In this document: piece by piece, positions 15,695 to 23,974 of the stretch
How the letters are laid out: each line of letters starts with the position of its first letter
How positions within the stretch are numbered: the first letter of the stretch is position 1
Assembly: GCF_004023625.1 (NCBI RefSeq)
Contig: NZ_RPDJ01000016.1
Span: 1-64,000 of the forward strand
Length of the DNA stretch: 64,000 nt
Origin: Streptomyces cavernae
GTDB taxonomy: Bacteria; Actinomycetota; Actinomycetes; Streptomycetales; Streptomycetaceae
Reading direction: 5' to 3'
Notes under the pieces: generated by a model
What the model saw: only the letters and a program-made list of their open reading frames with translations
Told to the model about the DNA's origin: nothing
Databases searched by the model: none
Program-made: the position numbers and the translations under genes

Positions 15695-16464
15695 TGGCAA
15701 CCCCCGTAATGGACAAGGCCGAGACCCCTGGTGCGGCGCCCGCGGCCTCTCCGTACATCACGGTGACCTTCCGGGTCCGCCGCTTCGACCCCGAGGTCGC
15801 GGCCGACGCCTTCTGGGAAGACTTCCAGCTGGAGATCGACCCGAAGGAGCGCGTCCTCGACGGTCTGCACAAGATCAAGTGGGACATGGACGGCACGCTG
15901 ACGTTCCGCCGCTCCTGCGCGCACGGCATCTGCGGCTCGGACGCGATGCGGATCAACGGCAAGAACCGTCTTGCCTGCAAGACCCTGATCAAGGACATCA
16001 ATCCCGAGAAGCCGATCACGGTCGAGCCCATAAAGGGCCTGACGGTCCTCAAGGACCTGGTCGTCGACATGGAGCCGTTCTTCCAGGCCTACCGTGACGT
16101 GATGCCGTTCCTGATCACGAAGGACACCAACGAGCCGACGCGCGAGCGTCTGCAGTCGGCGGCGGACCGCGAGCGCTTCGACGACACCACGAAGTGCATC
16201 CTCTGCGCGGCCTGCACGTCGTCGTGCCCGGTCTTCTGGAACGACGGCCAGTACTTCGGCCCGGCCGCCATCGTCAACGCGCACCGCTTCATCTTCGACT
16301 CGCGTGACGAGGCGGGCGAGCAGCGCCTGGAGATCCTCAACGACAAGGACGGCGTGTGGCGCTGCCGCACGACGTTCAACTGCACGGACGCCTGCCCGCG
16401 CGGTATCGAGGTGACGAAGGCGATCGCCGAGGTGAAGAAGGCGCTGATCACTCGGCGGTTCTGA
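15694..16464 (+). CDS. sdhB: Succinate dehydrogenase iron-sulfur subunit
   Basis: The 256-residue electron-transfer subunit. The [2Fe-2S] site is CAHGICGSDAM plus the later NRLAC (first Cys at 75 and 80); the [4Fe-4S] site is CILCAACTSSCP; the remaining cluster ligands are in CRTTFNCTDACPRGI. The N-terminus (about 20 residues) is a non-conserved extension. It is last in the operon, followed by a hairpin at 16486-16525. Confidence 0.97.
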   Translation: MATPVMDKAETPGAAPAASPYITVTFRVRRFDPEVAADAFWEDFQLEIDPKERVLDGLHKIKWDMDGTLTFRRSCAHGICGSDAMRINGKNRLACKTLIKDINPEKPITVEPIKGLTVLKDLVVDMEPFFQAYRDVMPFLITKDTNEPTRERLQSAADRERFDDTTKCILCAACTSSCPVFWNDGQYFGPAAIVNAHRFIFDSRDEAGEQRLEILNDKDGVWRCRTTFNCTDACPRGIEVTKAIAEVKKALITRRF

Positions 16465-16485
16465 CTCTCCTCCCCGTACGGCTAC

Positions 16486-16525
16486 GAGGGCCCCGCTTCC
16501 CGGTTTCCACCGGGGCAGGGCCCTC
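16486..16525 (+). terminator. Terminator of the sdh operon
   Basis: GAGGGCCC and GGGCCCTC form the outer stem and CCCGG/CCGGG an inner stem around TTTCCA. It lies 22 bases after the sdhB stop. Confidence 0.7.
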
Positions 16526-16628
16526 TGGCGTCCGCGAAACACGATCGGGTGAACGTGATCGTGAAGGACGTGCGGGTGCTGTCCGGCCTACGATGATGCT
16601 CTCGACACCGGCCCCCAGGAGGCACGCG

Positions 16629-17243
16629 ATGTCCGCTGCATCCGTCGAGCAGCCCTTCGACGACAAGCCGTTCTCCCTCACGGCCATCGCCGACGAGATC
16701 ATGGAGCGCCATCCGGGCTACCGCGTCGAGATCATTGGAGGCCATCTCCTCGTGACGCCCTCACCGGACGCCCCCCACGCCCGCGCGCTGACCAAGCTCA
16801 TGCGCCCCTTCATCACTGCAGGACTGGACGACGGCGAAACCGAGGTCCTCCAGAACGTCGGGCTCTGGCTGCCCACCGGCGAAGAGGACTACGCCATCCC
16901 CGACCTCGTGGTGGTGGACGCCGACGTCGACGATCACTTCGTCGAGAACAACGCCTACGACCCGGTCTGCTTCCGCCTCGTCCTGGAGGTCACCTCCGGA
17001 AACTGGCAGAACGACCTGAAGACCAAGGTCGGCGCGTACGCCGAGGCCAAGGTCCCCGTCTACGTCGTCGTCGACCGCAAGCACCAGCGCCTCCACGTCC
17101 TCACCGATCCCACCGAGGACAACTACGCCAACCACCGTGTCCACGCCCCCAGCGAAGTGGTCACCCTCCCCGACTCCATCGGCGCCAAGGTCACGCTGGA
17201 CGTCGCGCAGATCCTGGAGGCAGGCCGGCCGAAGCGCTCCTGA
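16629..17243 (+). CDS. Uma2 family (DUF820) endonuclease-like protein
   Basis: A 204-residue protein of the Uma2 family, which has a PD-(D/E)XK nuclease fold but no settled biological role. Core elements: GYRVEIIGGHLLVTPSP (substrate-proximal Glu), YAIPDLVVVDADVDD (Asp), LVLEVTSGNWQNDLKTK (Glu-x-Thr-Ser and Lys) and VPVYVVVDRKHQRLHVL. The ATG at 16629 has AGGAGG upstream. The family is greatly expanded in streptomycetes, usually as lone genes as here; a second copy is at 37203-37838. Confidence 0.9.
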   Translation: MSAASVEQPFDDKPFSLTAIADEIMERHPGYRVEIIGGHLLVTPSPDAPHARALTKLMRPFITAGLDDGETEVLQNVGLWLPTGEEDYAIPDLVVVDADVDDHFVENNAYDPVCFRLVLEVTSGNWQNDLKTKVGAYAEAKVPVYVVVDRKHQRLHVLTDPTEDNYANHRVHAPSEVVTLPDSIGAKVTLDVAQILEAGRPKRS

Positions 17244-17262
17244 GCCGCGGTGCAAGCGGCAG

Positions 17263-17293
17263 CGGGCCGGGCACACCACGTGCGCCCGGCCCG
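17263..17293. terminator. Bidirectional hairpin
   Basis: CGGGCCGGGC pairs exactly with GCCCGGCCCG across an 11-base loop, between the convergent Uma2 and TM2 genes. Confidence 0.7.
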
Positions 17294-17314
17294 TCCGTCC
17301 GGCGGCCGACTGCC

Positions 17315-17578
17315 TCAGCCGCGCAGCACACGCCCCTGCTTGTCGGTGCGGTCGTTGCTCACGAAGTACATGATGGCGTCGATCAGCGCCCAGATGCCGA
17401 GGCCACCGCAGGTCAGCAGCTGTGCGACACCCACGCCGACGGAACCGACGTAGAAGCGACCGATGCCGAGGCCACCCAGGAAGAGCTGGAGAAGGCCGGC
17501 GACGATCTTCGACTTGTCGGAGTACGGGAGCCCGTTCGGGGCCTTGCCGTACGGGGCGTCGGGGGTGGGGACGGTCAT
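17315..17578 (-). CDS. TM2 domain protein (short)
   Basis: An 87-residue membrane protein made almost entirely of a TM2 domain: DKSKIVAGLLQLFLGGLGIG, RFYVGSVGVGVAQLLTCGGLG, IWALIDAIMYFVSN. TM2 proteins have two helices joined by a short polar turn; function is unknown in bacteria. The ATG is preceded by AGGAG. It is a close paralogue of the C-terminal half of the product of 18261-18845 (same SKIVAG.LQLFLG, GGLGIWALID and GRVLRG end). Confidence 0.9.
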   Translation of the reverse strand: MTVPTPDAPYGKAPNGLPYSDKSKIVAGLLQLFLGGLGIGRFYVGSVGVGVAQLLTCGGLGIWALIDAIMYFVSNDRTDKQGRVLRG

Positions 17579-17827
17579 GACTTCGCTCCTGCTGGCTCAA
17601 CTGTGACCGGAGCCGAATGCTCCGAGGAAACGTCCAGAGGGACCCGCGGCAAAGCTCGCCAAAGAGCGCGACAAAGATCGCGAAGAGAGCGCAGGCACGT
17701 CATCCCCCGTGTGACTTGGGGAGCGTATGAGGCTGGTGAGACCAGTGGTACGAACGGGATCGATCGTTGCGATCCTGTGATCATTTCAGCCAGGTGCGAC
17801 GCGCCCCACGGAGTCCACCCCGGGCAC

Positions 17828-18277
17828 CTACGCCCCGCCCGACAGCGGCACGACATTGCGGGCGACGGTCCAGGCGACGGCCGTGAGCAGGATCAACACC
17901 TGGACACGCGCGCTCAGTTGTGGCCGCCAGCGACGCCCTCGCAGGCCCTCCACGAACCAGCGGGCGAGGAGGGCGAGGGCGAACGGCGAGGCGAGCAACA
18001 GCAGTCTGTTGTCCAGCCAGGCCGCCGTGAAGTGACCGTGCATCAGGTCGTACACCATGCGCGTCCCGCCGCAGGCCGGGCACAGCAGCCCGGTGAGGAG
18101 CCGGAACGGGCACTGGGGCAGGAAGTGCCCGGGCTCATGCGGATTGGTGCCGTACAGGTAGCCGGCACCGACCGCCCCGGCGGAGAACACCGCGAGGGGT
18201 GCCGCAGCCGGGTGCCGCAGCCGGGCCCGCACCTGCGGCAGGAGGGCCCGCCCGCCGGACTCAGCCACGCAGGACAC
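17828..18277 (-). CDS. DUF2752 membrane protein
   Basis: A protein of about 149 residues with three membrane segments and the DUF2752 signature CPFRLLTGLLCPACGGTRM, followed by YDLMHGHFTAAWLDN. The paired cysteines suggest metal or redox chemistry, but no function is established. The start overlaps the end of the upstream TM2 gene by 17 bases (GTG at 18277) or 8 bases (GTG at 18268); neither has a strong ribosome site, so coupling is likely. DUF2752 and TM2 genes are commonly neighbours in actinobacteria. Confidence 0.87.
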   Translation of the reverse strand: MSCVAESGGRALLPQVRARLRHPAAAPLAVFSAGAVGAGYLYGTNPHEPGHFLPQCPFRLLTGLLCPACGGTRMVYDLMHGHFTAAWLDNRLLLLASPFALALLARWFVEGLRGRRWRPQLSARVQVLILLTAVAWTVARNVVPLSGGA

Positions 18278-18845
18278 GCCCGTTGGAGTCGGTGGTGTTG
18301 TTGCCGACCAGCAGGACGATCCCGTCGATCAGGGCCCAGATCCCGAGGCCACCGCAGGTGAAGAGCTGCGCGAGGCCGAGACCGACGTGCCCTATGTAGA
18401 ACCGCCCGACGCCGAAGGTACCGAGGAAGAGCTGGAGGATCCCCGCCACGATCTTCGACTTCTCGGAGTACGGCCGCCCCATGGGGTCGTAGCCGTAGGG
18501 GGCGTTGGGGTCACCGGTGTACGTACCCGGCGGCACCGGGCCTCCGGGGTAGCCGTAACCTCCCTGCGCGTATCCGCCCTGCGGGTAGCCGTACCCGGCC
18601 TGCGGATACGCGTAGCCCGGCTGGGACGGCGGCTGCTGATACGGCCCGGCCTGCCCGGCACCGTAGGGCCCGGCCTGCCCGGCTGCGCTCGGGTCGCTCC
18701 CGTACGGGCCCGCCCCCGCACCGTACGGGTTCGACCCCGCGTCATACGGACTCGCCCCGCCCGCGCCCGGATATCCGTACCCGGGCGCGGACGACTTGTT
18801 CGGAGGCTCCGACGGCTGCGGGGGCTGGGACGGCGGCTGGGTCAC
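18261..18845 (-). CDS. TM2 domain protein with Gly/Tyr/Pro-rich N-terminus
   Basis: A 194-residue protein. Residues 1-125 are low-complexity repeats of PYGAG, GYGYPQGG and QPPSQP, predicted disordered and cytoplasmic. The last 75 residues are a TM2 domain (SEKSKIVAGILQLFLGTFG, RFYIGHVGLGLAQLFTCGG, IWALIDGIVLLVGNN). The GTG at 18845 is chosen for the GGAG upstream; the open frame to 18899 adds a non-conserved stretch. It is upstream gene of a two-gene unit with the DUF2752 gene. Confidence 0.88.
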   Translation of the reverse strand: MTQPPSQPPQPSEPPNKSSAPGYGYPGAGGASPYDAGSNPYGAGAGPYGSDPSAAGQAGPYGAGQAGPYQQPPSQPGYAYPQAGYGYPQGGYAQGGYGYPGGPVPPGTYTGDPNAPYGYDPMGRPYSEKSKIVAGILQLFLGTFGVGRFYIGHVGLGLAQLFTCGGLGIWALIDGIVLLVGNNTTDSNGRVLRG

Positions 18846-19071
18846 GACGACCACTCCTGTGATGGGTTCTGATGCGAGCGAGCGCGGGATGCGCCTCATC
18901 TTGCAGGAGGCGCCCAGCTCGTGTGAAACCGGCTCCGCGGGTCCGGTGTCCTTCGGCAGAGCGTCGTAGCCGCCATGGCCGAGATCCGTGCGAGCAGACT
19001 TGTACGGACTCCGCGCATGGCGACTTGTCGAACGTATCCGAGGTGCGTAGTGGCAGACGAGAGGATCCCGC

Positions 19072-21564
19072 CTACAGCTGGCTCAGGATCGTTGGGTCCG
19101 TGATCCTCGTGTCGTCCGCCAGCATCATCGCCTTGCTGAGGATGACCGCCAGCGTGCGGTCCCCCTCGAAGGGGAGATAGCCGGGCTGCTCGGAGCCGGG
19201 GCTCGACTTGGGGACGATGCACAGGTACTGGTCGTTGGGCGTCATCAGGATGTTGCCCGAACCCAGGTGGATCTTGTACGTGTGACGTTCGCCCTTCACG
19301 TGCAGGAAGCGGCCCTCGATCGTGCAACGGTCGGCTATCGCCAGGCGGGGCAGCAGGCGGTCGAGGAGGGCGCGGCGGGTCTCGGCGCTCTGGCCCAACT
19401 CGCCGAAGCCGTACGACGTCCAGTACTCCCGGAACCGTCCGCCGGGGCCGCCGTCCTGCCAGGTCGGATCGTTGCCGACGCTCGCCACGCCCACGAACAG
19501 GTCCACGTCCCGCAGGACTTCGGAGAGGACCAGCGGCGGGACGTCCTCCAGGGGCAGCGGCTCCACCGGATCCTGGCCGTCGCGCAACCACATGCTGTAC
19601 TCGCCGCCGCAGCAGTGCGCCGAGTTCTCGGGCGCGTCGATCGGGTAGAAGCGGACCTGGTCGGTGCGCAGCCGCAGGAATGTCCCGGACTCCGTGGTGT
19701 CGTCGCCGTACTCGCCGTCCCCCTCGATCCAGTACTCGGCCCGGAGCCCCCACAGCGGCAGTTCGCGGGTGGCGGGCGGCGCCTCGTCGTCGACGCAGAG
19801 GCGGAGCTTGTTGCGCCAGCCCCGGATCGCGGCGAGGGAGTTGAACTGGTGCTGGCGCAGGACGTGCGCCGCGAACCGGTTGGAGTACGTGCCGGTCGCG
19901 CGCTCGGCGTCCGTGAGGAGGTACACCTCGCGGTGGGCCTGCTTGAACGGCTGGGTGATCGCATGCCGCTCGAGCCAGTCCCGCCAGGCGACGATCTCCG
20001 CGGGCTCACGCCCGACCGGGTGCCAGAGTTCGACGTGGGAGCCCTCAGGGACCGGGGTGTCGGCGAGCGTGCGCAACTCGCCGTCCGCGTACCCGACAGC
20101 CGTCCCGTCGACCGTCCAGAGCAGACGCCGCGCCAGGGTGCCCACCAGCGGGTGGTCGAGGTACCGCTCGCGCCAGGCCTCGTACGCCCAGGTGCGCCGG
20201 GCGAGGAACTGCCGGTCCAGGCGCTCGCTCTGCGCCGTGAGCATCTTGTCGATGTCCTTCACGGCCGCCTTGAGTTCCTTGAGCTCGTCGGCGTGGTCAC
20301 GCCTGACCGCGGCCGGCACGCTCTTGACGGTCTTCCCGGTGGCGTTGCGCCAGCTCAGCACCGTCTTGGAGCCGTGCACGCCGATCTGCGCGGTGCACTC
20401 GCCGAACCGGTGGCGGGCGCTCCCGACCTCGGTGAGGCCGTACGCGGGCACGGCCAGCTCCTCGATCTCCTCACGGCTCAGTCCCCGCGCCACGGCCCGC
20501 TCCTCCAACGCGGTGTCGACGAGCTTCGCGGTGGTCTTGTACGTCACGCGCGTGGCCAGCCGCGCCAGCTCGGCAAGGGCCGGGTCACTGTCGATACGGG
20601 AGAGCGCGACGACTGCGGCGTTGGCGACCTTGGGGTTGCGGGGCCCGATCCCGGCGACCTTCTTCAACGAGGTCTCCACGAGCGCGCCGAGCGCCCGTGC
20701 GGTGTCGGGGTGCGGCGGCAGCAGGGACAGCAGCCAGGCGAGGCCGCGCAGGGCGTTGGCGTTGTAGGGGTCGAAGGTGTCGTTGGGGTGTGCGCCAACG
20801 TACGAGGCCAGCAGGGGGCGGGTACGGGGCCTGCCCACCGCTCCCAGCCAGGGCAGCAACCGGGCGCGCACCGCCTCCGCGCCGAGGGCGTGGATCAGGA
20901 CCCGTCCCGTCTTCTCCCACTTCGCGGAGGGGCGGGAGGCCGTGGCCGTCACGGCGTGGGCGACCAGCCGGTGCCAGTCCTCGCCGTCCGATCCGCGGCC
21001 GGCCAGGTCCGCCAGGGCCTGGTCGGACCAGGCTTCACCGGGGTTCAGGACCGGGCTGGTGAGCCGCGCGGCCAGCCGGCCCAGCTCGCTCGCGCCGTTC
21101 CACACCATCAGGTGGGACCGGCGGATCAGGGCGACAAAGCCGCCCGGGAGTTCACGGCCCTCGGCGAGTTCGAGCTCGGCGATTCTGACCAGCTGCTCGG
21201 TGTTGTACTGCACCTCCTGCTCGGCGGCCAGACTCATCAGCGCGGCCCGGGTGTCACGCGGCTGTCCCTCGAGCAGTTCCTCGCCCCGGAAGTTGTCGAG
21301 CAGGGCCACGATGCTGCGGCGGGCGGCCGTGCCCCCTTCCAGCTCGTGGTACCGGGCCGCCAAGTGGTGGACCAGTGCGGCCCGGAAGCCGTCATCCGCG
21401 GCGCGCACCGCGTCCACGACCTTGCGGCCCTCCCAACCCCAGTGGTCGCCAACCATGTCGGCGAGCGTGAGCAGTTCGGGGACGAGCCGTTCGGTGTCCT
21501 CGGCGGCGATCAGGCCGAGGACCTCCTGGAGCAGCCGGGCGTACTCGGAAGGCGACGTGATCAT
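19072..21564 (-). CDS. DUF4132 family protein
   Basis: An 830-residue cytoplasmic protein. The N-terminal ~400 residues look like helical repeats (ALGALVETSLKKVAGIGPRN, NAAVVALSRIDSDPALAELA). The DUF4132 domain follows at about 430-640 (RLDRQFLARRTWAYEAWRER, YLDHPLVGTLARRLLW, WRDWLERHAITQPFKQAHRE). The C-terminal part (HVLRQHQFNSLAAIRGWRNK, then GRFLHVKGERHTYKIHLGSG and ITDPTILSQL) matches the usual ending of such proteins. From established knowledge, relatives such as E. coli YehI (MolR) sit near MoxR-type ATPase genes; none is seen here. Its ATG overlaps the stop of the upstream gene (TGATGA). Function unknown. Confidence 0.87.
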   Translation of the reverse strand: MITSPSEYARLLQEVLGLIAAEDTERLVPELLTLADMVGDHWGWEGRKVVDAVRAADDGFRAALVHHLAARYHELEGGTAARRSIVALLDNFRGEELLEGQPRDTRAALMSLAAEQEVQYNTEQLVRIAELELAEGRELPGGFVALIRRSHLMVWNGASELGRLAARLTSPVLNPGEAWSDQALADLAGRGSDGEDWHRLVAHAVTATASRPSAKWEKTGRVLIHALGAEAVRARLLPWLGAVGRPRTRPLLASYVGAHPNDTFDPYNANALRGLAWLLSLLPPHPDTARALGALVETSLKKVAGIGPRNPKVANAAVVALSRIDSDPALAELARLATRVTYKTTAKLVDTALEERAVARGLSREEIEELAVPAYGLTEVGSARHRFGECTAQIGVHGSKTVLSWRNATGKTVKSVPAAVRRDHADELKELKAAVKDIDKMLTAQSERLDRQFLARRTWAYEAWRERYLDHPLVGTLARRLLWTVDGTAVGYADGELRTLADTPVPEGSHVELWHPVGREPAEIVAWRDWLERHAITQPFKQAHREVYLLTDAERATGTYSNRFAAHVLRQHQFNSLAAIRGWRNKLRLCVDDEAPPATRELPLWGLRAEYWIEGDGEYGDDTTESGTFLRLRTDQVRFYPIDAPENSAHCCGGEYSMWLRDGQDPVEPLPLEDVPPLVLSEVLRDVDLFVGVASVGNDPTWQDGGPGGRFREYWTSYGFGELGQSAETRRALLDRLLPRLAIADRCTIEGRFLHVKGERHTYKIHLGSGNILMTPNDQYLCIVPKSSPGSEQPGYLPFEGDRTLAVILSKAMMLADDTRITDPTILSQL

Positions 21565-21956
21565 CAGCCACCCACCAACGCCACGAGCTTCAGGAACGTG
21601 ACCTCCGTACCGAGCCGGACCTCGATCTCCTCATCGAGGTCGGTGACCTGGCGGTCCCCCACGAGCACCAGGAACCCGTTGCGCGCGAAGGCCTTGAGCG
21701 CGAGCTCGGTCTGCGCCTCGGGATCGATCCGGCGGGGCGTGCGCAACGCGTATCCGTTCAGCACCCGTTCCGCGCCCTGCGGCTGCACGAGCCCCTGGAA
21801 CACCTGTGGCATGCGCGCGTTGTACTCGGCGACCTCCTGGAAGACGCGCCGCCGGATCAGCTCACGCAGCGCGACCCGCTCCTCGGCGATCTCCAGCCCC
21901 CAGCCGGCACCCCGGCCCCCACTCGTCGTCTCGTCGACGAACGTCACCATTCCCAT
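21564..21956 (-). CDS. MoaD/ThiS/ubiquitin-like beta-grasp protein ending in Gly-Gly
   Basis: A 130-residue protein. MVTFVDET and WGLEIAEERVALRELIRRRV look like the first beta-hairpin and helix of a MoaD/ubiquitin fold. After an insert-like helical region, FLVLVGDRQVTDLDEEI and TEVTFLKLVALVGG match the last strands. The translated end is ...LVALVGG followed directly by TGA, so the C-terminus is a free di-glycine as in ThiS, MoaD and ubiquitin-like modifiers. It is coupled to the DUF4132 gene by overlap. No E1, ThiF, JAB or sulfur-transfer gene is nearby. The fold is inferred by eye only. Start uncertain: ATG at 21956 or 21950, neither with a clear ribosome site. Confidence 0.65.
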   Translation of the reverse strand: MGMVTFVDETTSGGRGAGWGLEIAEERVALRELIRRRVFQEVAEYNARMPQVFQGLVQPQGAERVLNGYALRTPRRIDPEAQTELALKAFARNGFLVLVGDRQVTDLDEEIEVRLGTEVTFLKLVALVGG

Positions 21957-22081
21957 GCCGAGGACAGTAGGGGGCACCACTGACAATCGGGGCCCGGGCG
22001 AGACGCTGCCGGGGACCTGCCGGGGATGTGCGTCACCGCCTCACCACGGCCGTTTCGGCCCCAGCCCCTCCCCCGTTGGAG

Positions 22082-22321
22082 TGAAAGTCACGCGTCCCTG
22101 CCACAGATCGCCGCAAGCACGCTGAGTACCGCGGGAATACGGAAATCCGCGTGCCCTTCGCCTTCGACACCCAGCGCAACGCAGTCCTGCTCGTTACGGG
22201 CGACAAGTCGGGCCAATGGACCCAGTGGTACAGCCAGGCAATTCCGTTGGCCGAGGGACGCTACGCCGAATGGCTTGAGCACCTGGCCGGACGCCAAACG
22301 ATGAAGGAGACACCCGAGTGA
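22082..22321 (+). pseudogene. Truncated HigB/Gp49-like toxin remnant
   Basis: Reading in the frame after a TGA at 22082 gives TEIRVPFAFDTQRNAVLLVTG then DKSGQWTQWYSQAIPLAEGR, the C-terminal half of phage Gp49-like/HigB (RelE-fold) toxins. The N-terminal half is missing; upstream codons read RRKHAEYRGN, a faint echo of the usual KELR region, and then a stop. At most a 56-residue product could begin at the GTG at 22151. The stop still overlaps the antitoxin start (GTGA), preserving the operon junction. Interpreted as a decayed toxin. Confidence 0.65.
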
Positions 22322-22635
22322 CCAGCTTCCACTCCTGGGACGAGGTCAAGCACGAGGTCTTCGACCCCGACGACCTAGACGACATCACCGTCGGCGCCCG
22401 CCGCATGGTGGCCGAGGCCCGAGCCCACCGCCTCGCGGAGATGCGCCGCCAACTCGGCCTCACCCAACGCGAAGTCGCCGAACGCATGCACGTCCGTCAG
22501 GAACGGGTCTCGGCCATCGAACGCGGCAGGACGACGTCCACGGAGGTGGGCACTGTCGCCGCCTACGTCGCGGCGCTGGGCGGGGAGCTGGAAATCGTGG
22601 CGAACTTCAATGGGACTCGGGTTGTTGTCGCTTAG
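22318..22635 (+). CDS. XRE-family HigA-type antitoxin
   Basis: A 105-residue DNA-binding protein. A helix-turn-helix lies at about 45-75 (LGLTQREVAERMHVRQERVSA, then IERGRTTSTEVGTVAAYVAAL), followed by the beta-strand end GGELEIVANFNGTRVVVA typical of HigA partners of Gp49-like toxins. The GTG start overlaps the toxin remnant stop. With the toxin decayed, this is probably an orphan that may still act as a repressor. Confidence 0.88.
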   Translation: MTSFHSWDEVKHEVFDPDDLDDITVGARRMVAEARAHRLAEMRRQLGLTQREVAERMHVRQERVSAIERGRTTSTEVGTVAAYVAALGGELEIVANFNGTRVVVA

Positions 22636-22641
22636 GCCGGC

Positions 22642-22667
22642 CGGTCCGGCGCACTTGCACCGGACCG
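22642..22667 (+). terminator. Hairpin after the HigA gene
   Basis: CGGTCCGG and CCGGACCG form a perfect 8-bp stem around a 10-base loop, 6 bases after the antitoxin stop. Confidence 0.55.
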
Positions 22668-22685
22668 CGCTCCGGCCGTAGCCGG

Positions 22686-22949
22686 CTACTGCGGGAAGGC
22701 CGGCACCAGGGGTAGTTCGCGGACGGCCGTCGTGCCGATGCCCGACCTGGCGCCGGGGAGCAGGACGCTCGTGCCGCCGTTGACGTCGGACACCAGGAGG
22801 TCGGCGTCCCCGTCGAGTGGGGCCCCACCCACGCCAAGTGGCGGACCGCGGATGTGCACGTCCGCCAGGAACGCGTCTCCGCGAGGCCGCAAACGGTACG
22901 GGGTGACGCCGTACGCGCTCCGGCAGTCGTCCCGGCATCCGGCAGTCGG
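22686..22949 (-). other. Short open frame of unknown status, possible gene fragment
   Basis: An open frame with no ATG or GTG and no ribosome site, but protein-like composition: RGDAFLADVHIRGPPLGVGG, then DGDADLLVSDVNGGTSVLLP and a proline-ended tail. The DGDADLLVSD stretch resembles an FG-GAP unit. It may be the tail of a lost secreted repeat protein. I do not recognise the family, and it could be a chance frame. Confidence 0.25.
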
Positions 22950-22952
22950 TTA

Positions 22953-23147
22953 CTACCGGATGCCGCCGATGAACGCACGCCACGCGCCCGCGGAGACCAC
23001 GACCACCGGCCCGTCAGGGTTCTTGCTGTCCCGCACGGGCACGACATCCGGGAGACCGTCGGCGACCTCTACGCACTCCCCGCCCTCCGCGTTGCTGTAC
23101 GACGACGTGCGCCAGGGGGCGGTACGCAGCTCGTACACGCTGTTCAT
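22953..23147 (-). CDS. DUF397 domain protein
   Basis: A 64-residue protein of the DUF397 family: WRTSSYSNAEGGECVEVAD, VPVRDSKNPDGPVVVVSAGA, WRAFIGGIR. DUF397 proteins are typically encoded immediately after XRE/DUF5753 regulators in streptomycetes, where such pairs influence development or antibiotic production; the mode of action is debated and some behave as toxin-antitoxin-like partners. The ATG overlaps the regulator stop by four bases (ATGA). Confidence 0.93.
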   Translation of the reverse strand: MNSVYELRTAPWRTSSYSNAEGGECVEVADGLPDVVPVRDSKNPDGPVVVVSAGAWRAFIGGIR

Positions 23148-23974
23148 GGTGTGTGATCCCCCTCGAGTCTGCCGATGAACTCCAGGGACGCCTCCGGTGA
23201 CAGGGCGGCGGCCCTGGCCAGATCGTAGGACCTGAGAATGTTCTGGACCACCGCCGGATCATCGATCAACTGCCCGGAGTGGGCTGTCTCCGTGTAAGCG
23301 AGGGTCGGCTCCTCGGCGAAGGTCATGATTCGCATCGAGCTGTACATGAGCGGATTCATCCCACCCGAGAAGGGCATCACCTGCAGGATCGCCAGGTGAC
23401 GGCGAGACACCTCCGCGATGTGCTCGAGCTGCCCCCGCATCACATCGGTGCCACCGACCGGCACCCGGAGAGCGGCCTCATGAATGACGAACCACAGTTC
23501 GGGATCGGCCGGGTCCTGCAACAACGCACGTGCCCGCTCCTGCCGAGCGCCGACATGCCGTTCGATCTCCTCCTCGGCGACCAAAGGCCGGGCGGAGCGG
23601 ATGAGAGCACGGGTGTACGCCTCGGTCTGAAGCAGGCCGGGCACCACGGTCGTGGCGAAGTCGCAGACGGTCCTCGCCCTTCGCTCCAGTTCGGCTGCTG
23701 CCGCGAAGTAGGACGCGTACTTGGAGGAGTTGAGCATCGCCGCGCACAACCGCCGGAAGAATCCGTCACTTTGCAGAACGGTGTCGATCCTGTCCGACAG
23801 ATCGAGCTGCGGCCGGCGGACGGCGGCCTCCATCTGCCCGATGTAGGAACCCGAGCAGTAGACCAACTCCCCGAGCCCGTTCTGCGACAGCCCCTTCTCC
23901 TCCCGCCGCCTGCGCAGCTCCGCGCCGTAGAACTCCCCCATGGACGCCGCGTCCGGTGACTGGGGTTGGGACAT
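23144..23974 (-). CDS. XRE-family regulator with DUF5753 domain
   Basis: A 276-residue regulator. The helix-turn-helix is at about 15-60 (ELRRRREEKGLSQNGLGELV, SGSYIGQMEAAVRRPQLDL). The DUF5753 domain spans about 95-270 (VVPGLLQTEAYTRALIRSAR, RHLAILQVMPFSGGMNPLM, ILRSYDLARAAALSPEASLE). The ATG at 23974 is preceded by GAGGAGG. It forms a coupled pair with the DUF397 gene. The 209-bp gap to the divergent gene at 24184 would hold its promoter. Confidence 0.93.
   Translation of the reverse strand: MSQPQSPDAASMGEFYGAELRRRREEKGLSQNGLGELVYCSGSYIGQMEAAVRRPQLDLSDRIDTVLQSDGFFRRLCAAMLNSSKYASYFAAAAELERRARTVCDFATTVVPGLLQTEAYTRALIRSARPLVAEEEIERHVGARQERARALLQDPADPELWFVIHEAALRVPVGGTDVMRGQLEHIAEVSRRHLAILQVMPFSGGMNPLMYSSMRIMTFAEEPTLAYTETAHSGQLIDDPAVVQNILRSYDLARAAALSPEASLEFIGRLEGDHTP

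Noticed and set aside
13895..15700. 600-codon minus-strand frame opposite sdhA
   Set aside because: Fully antisense to the strongly supported flavoprotein gene, with only low-complexity composition.
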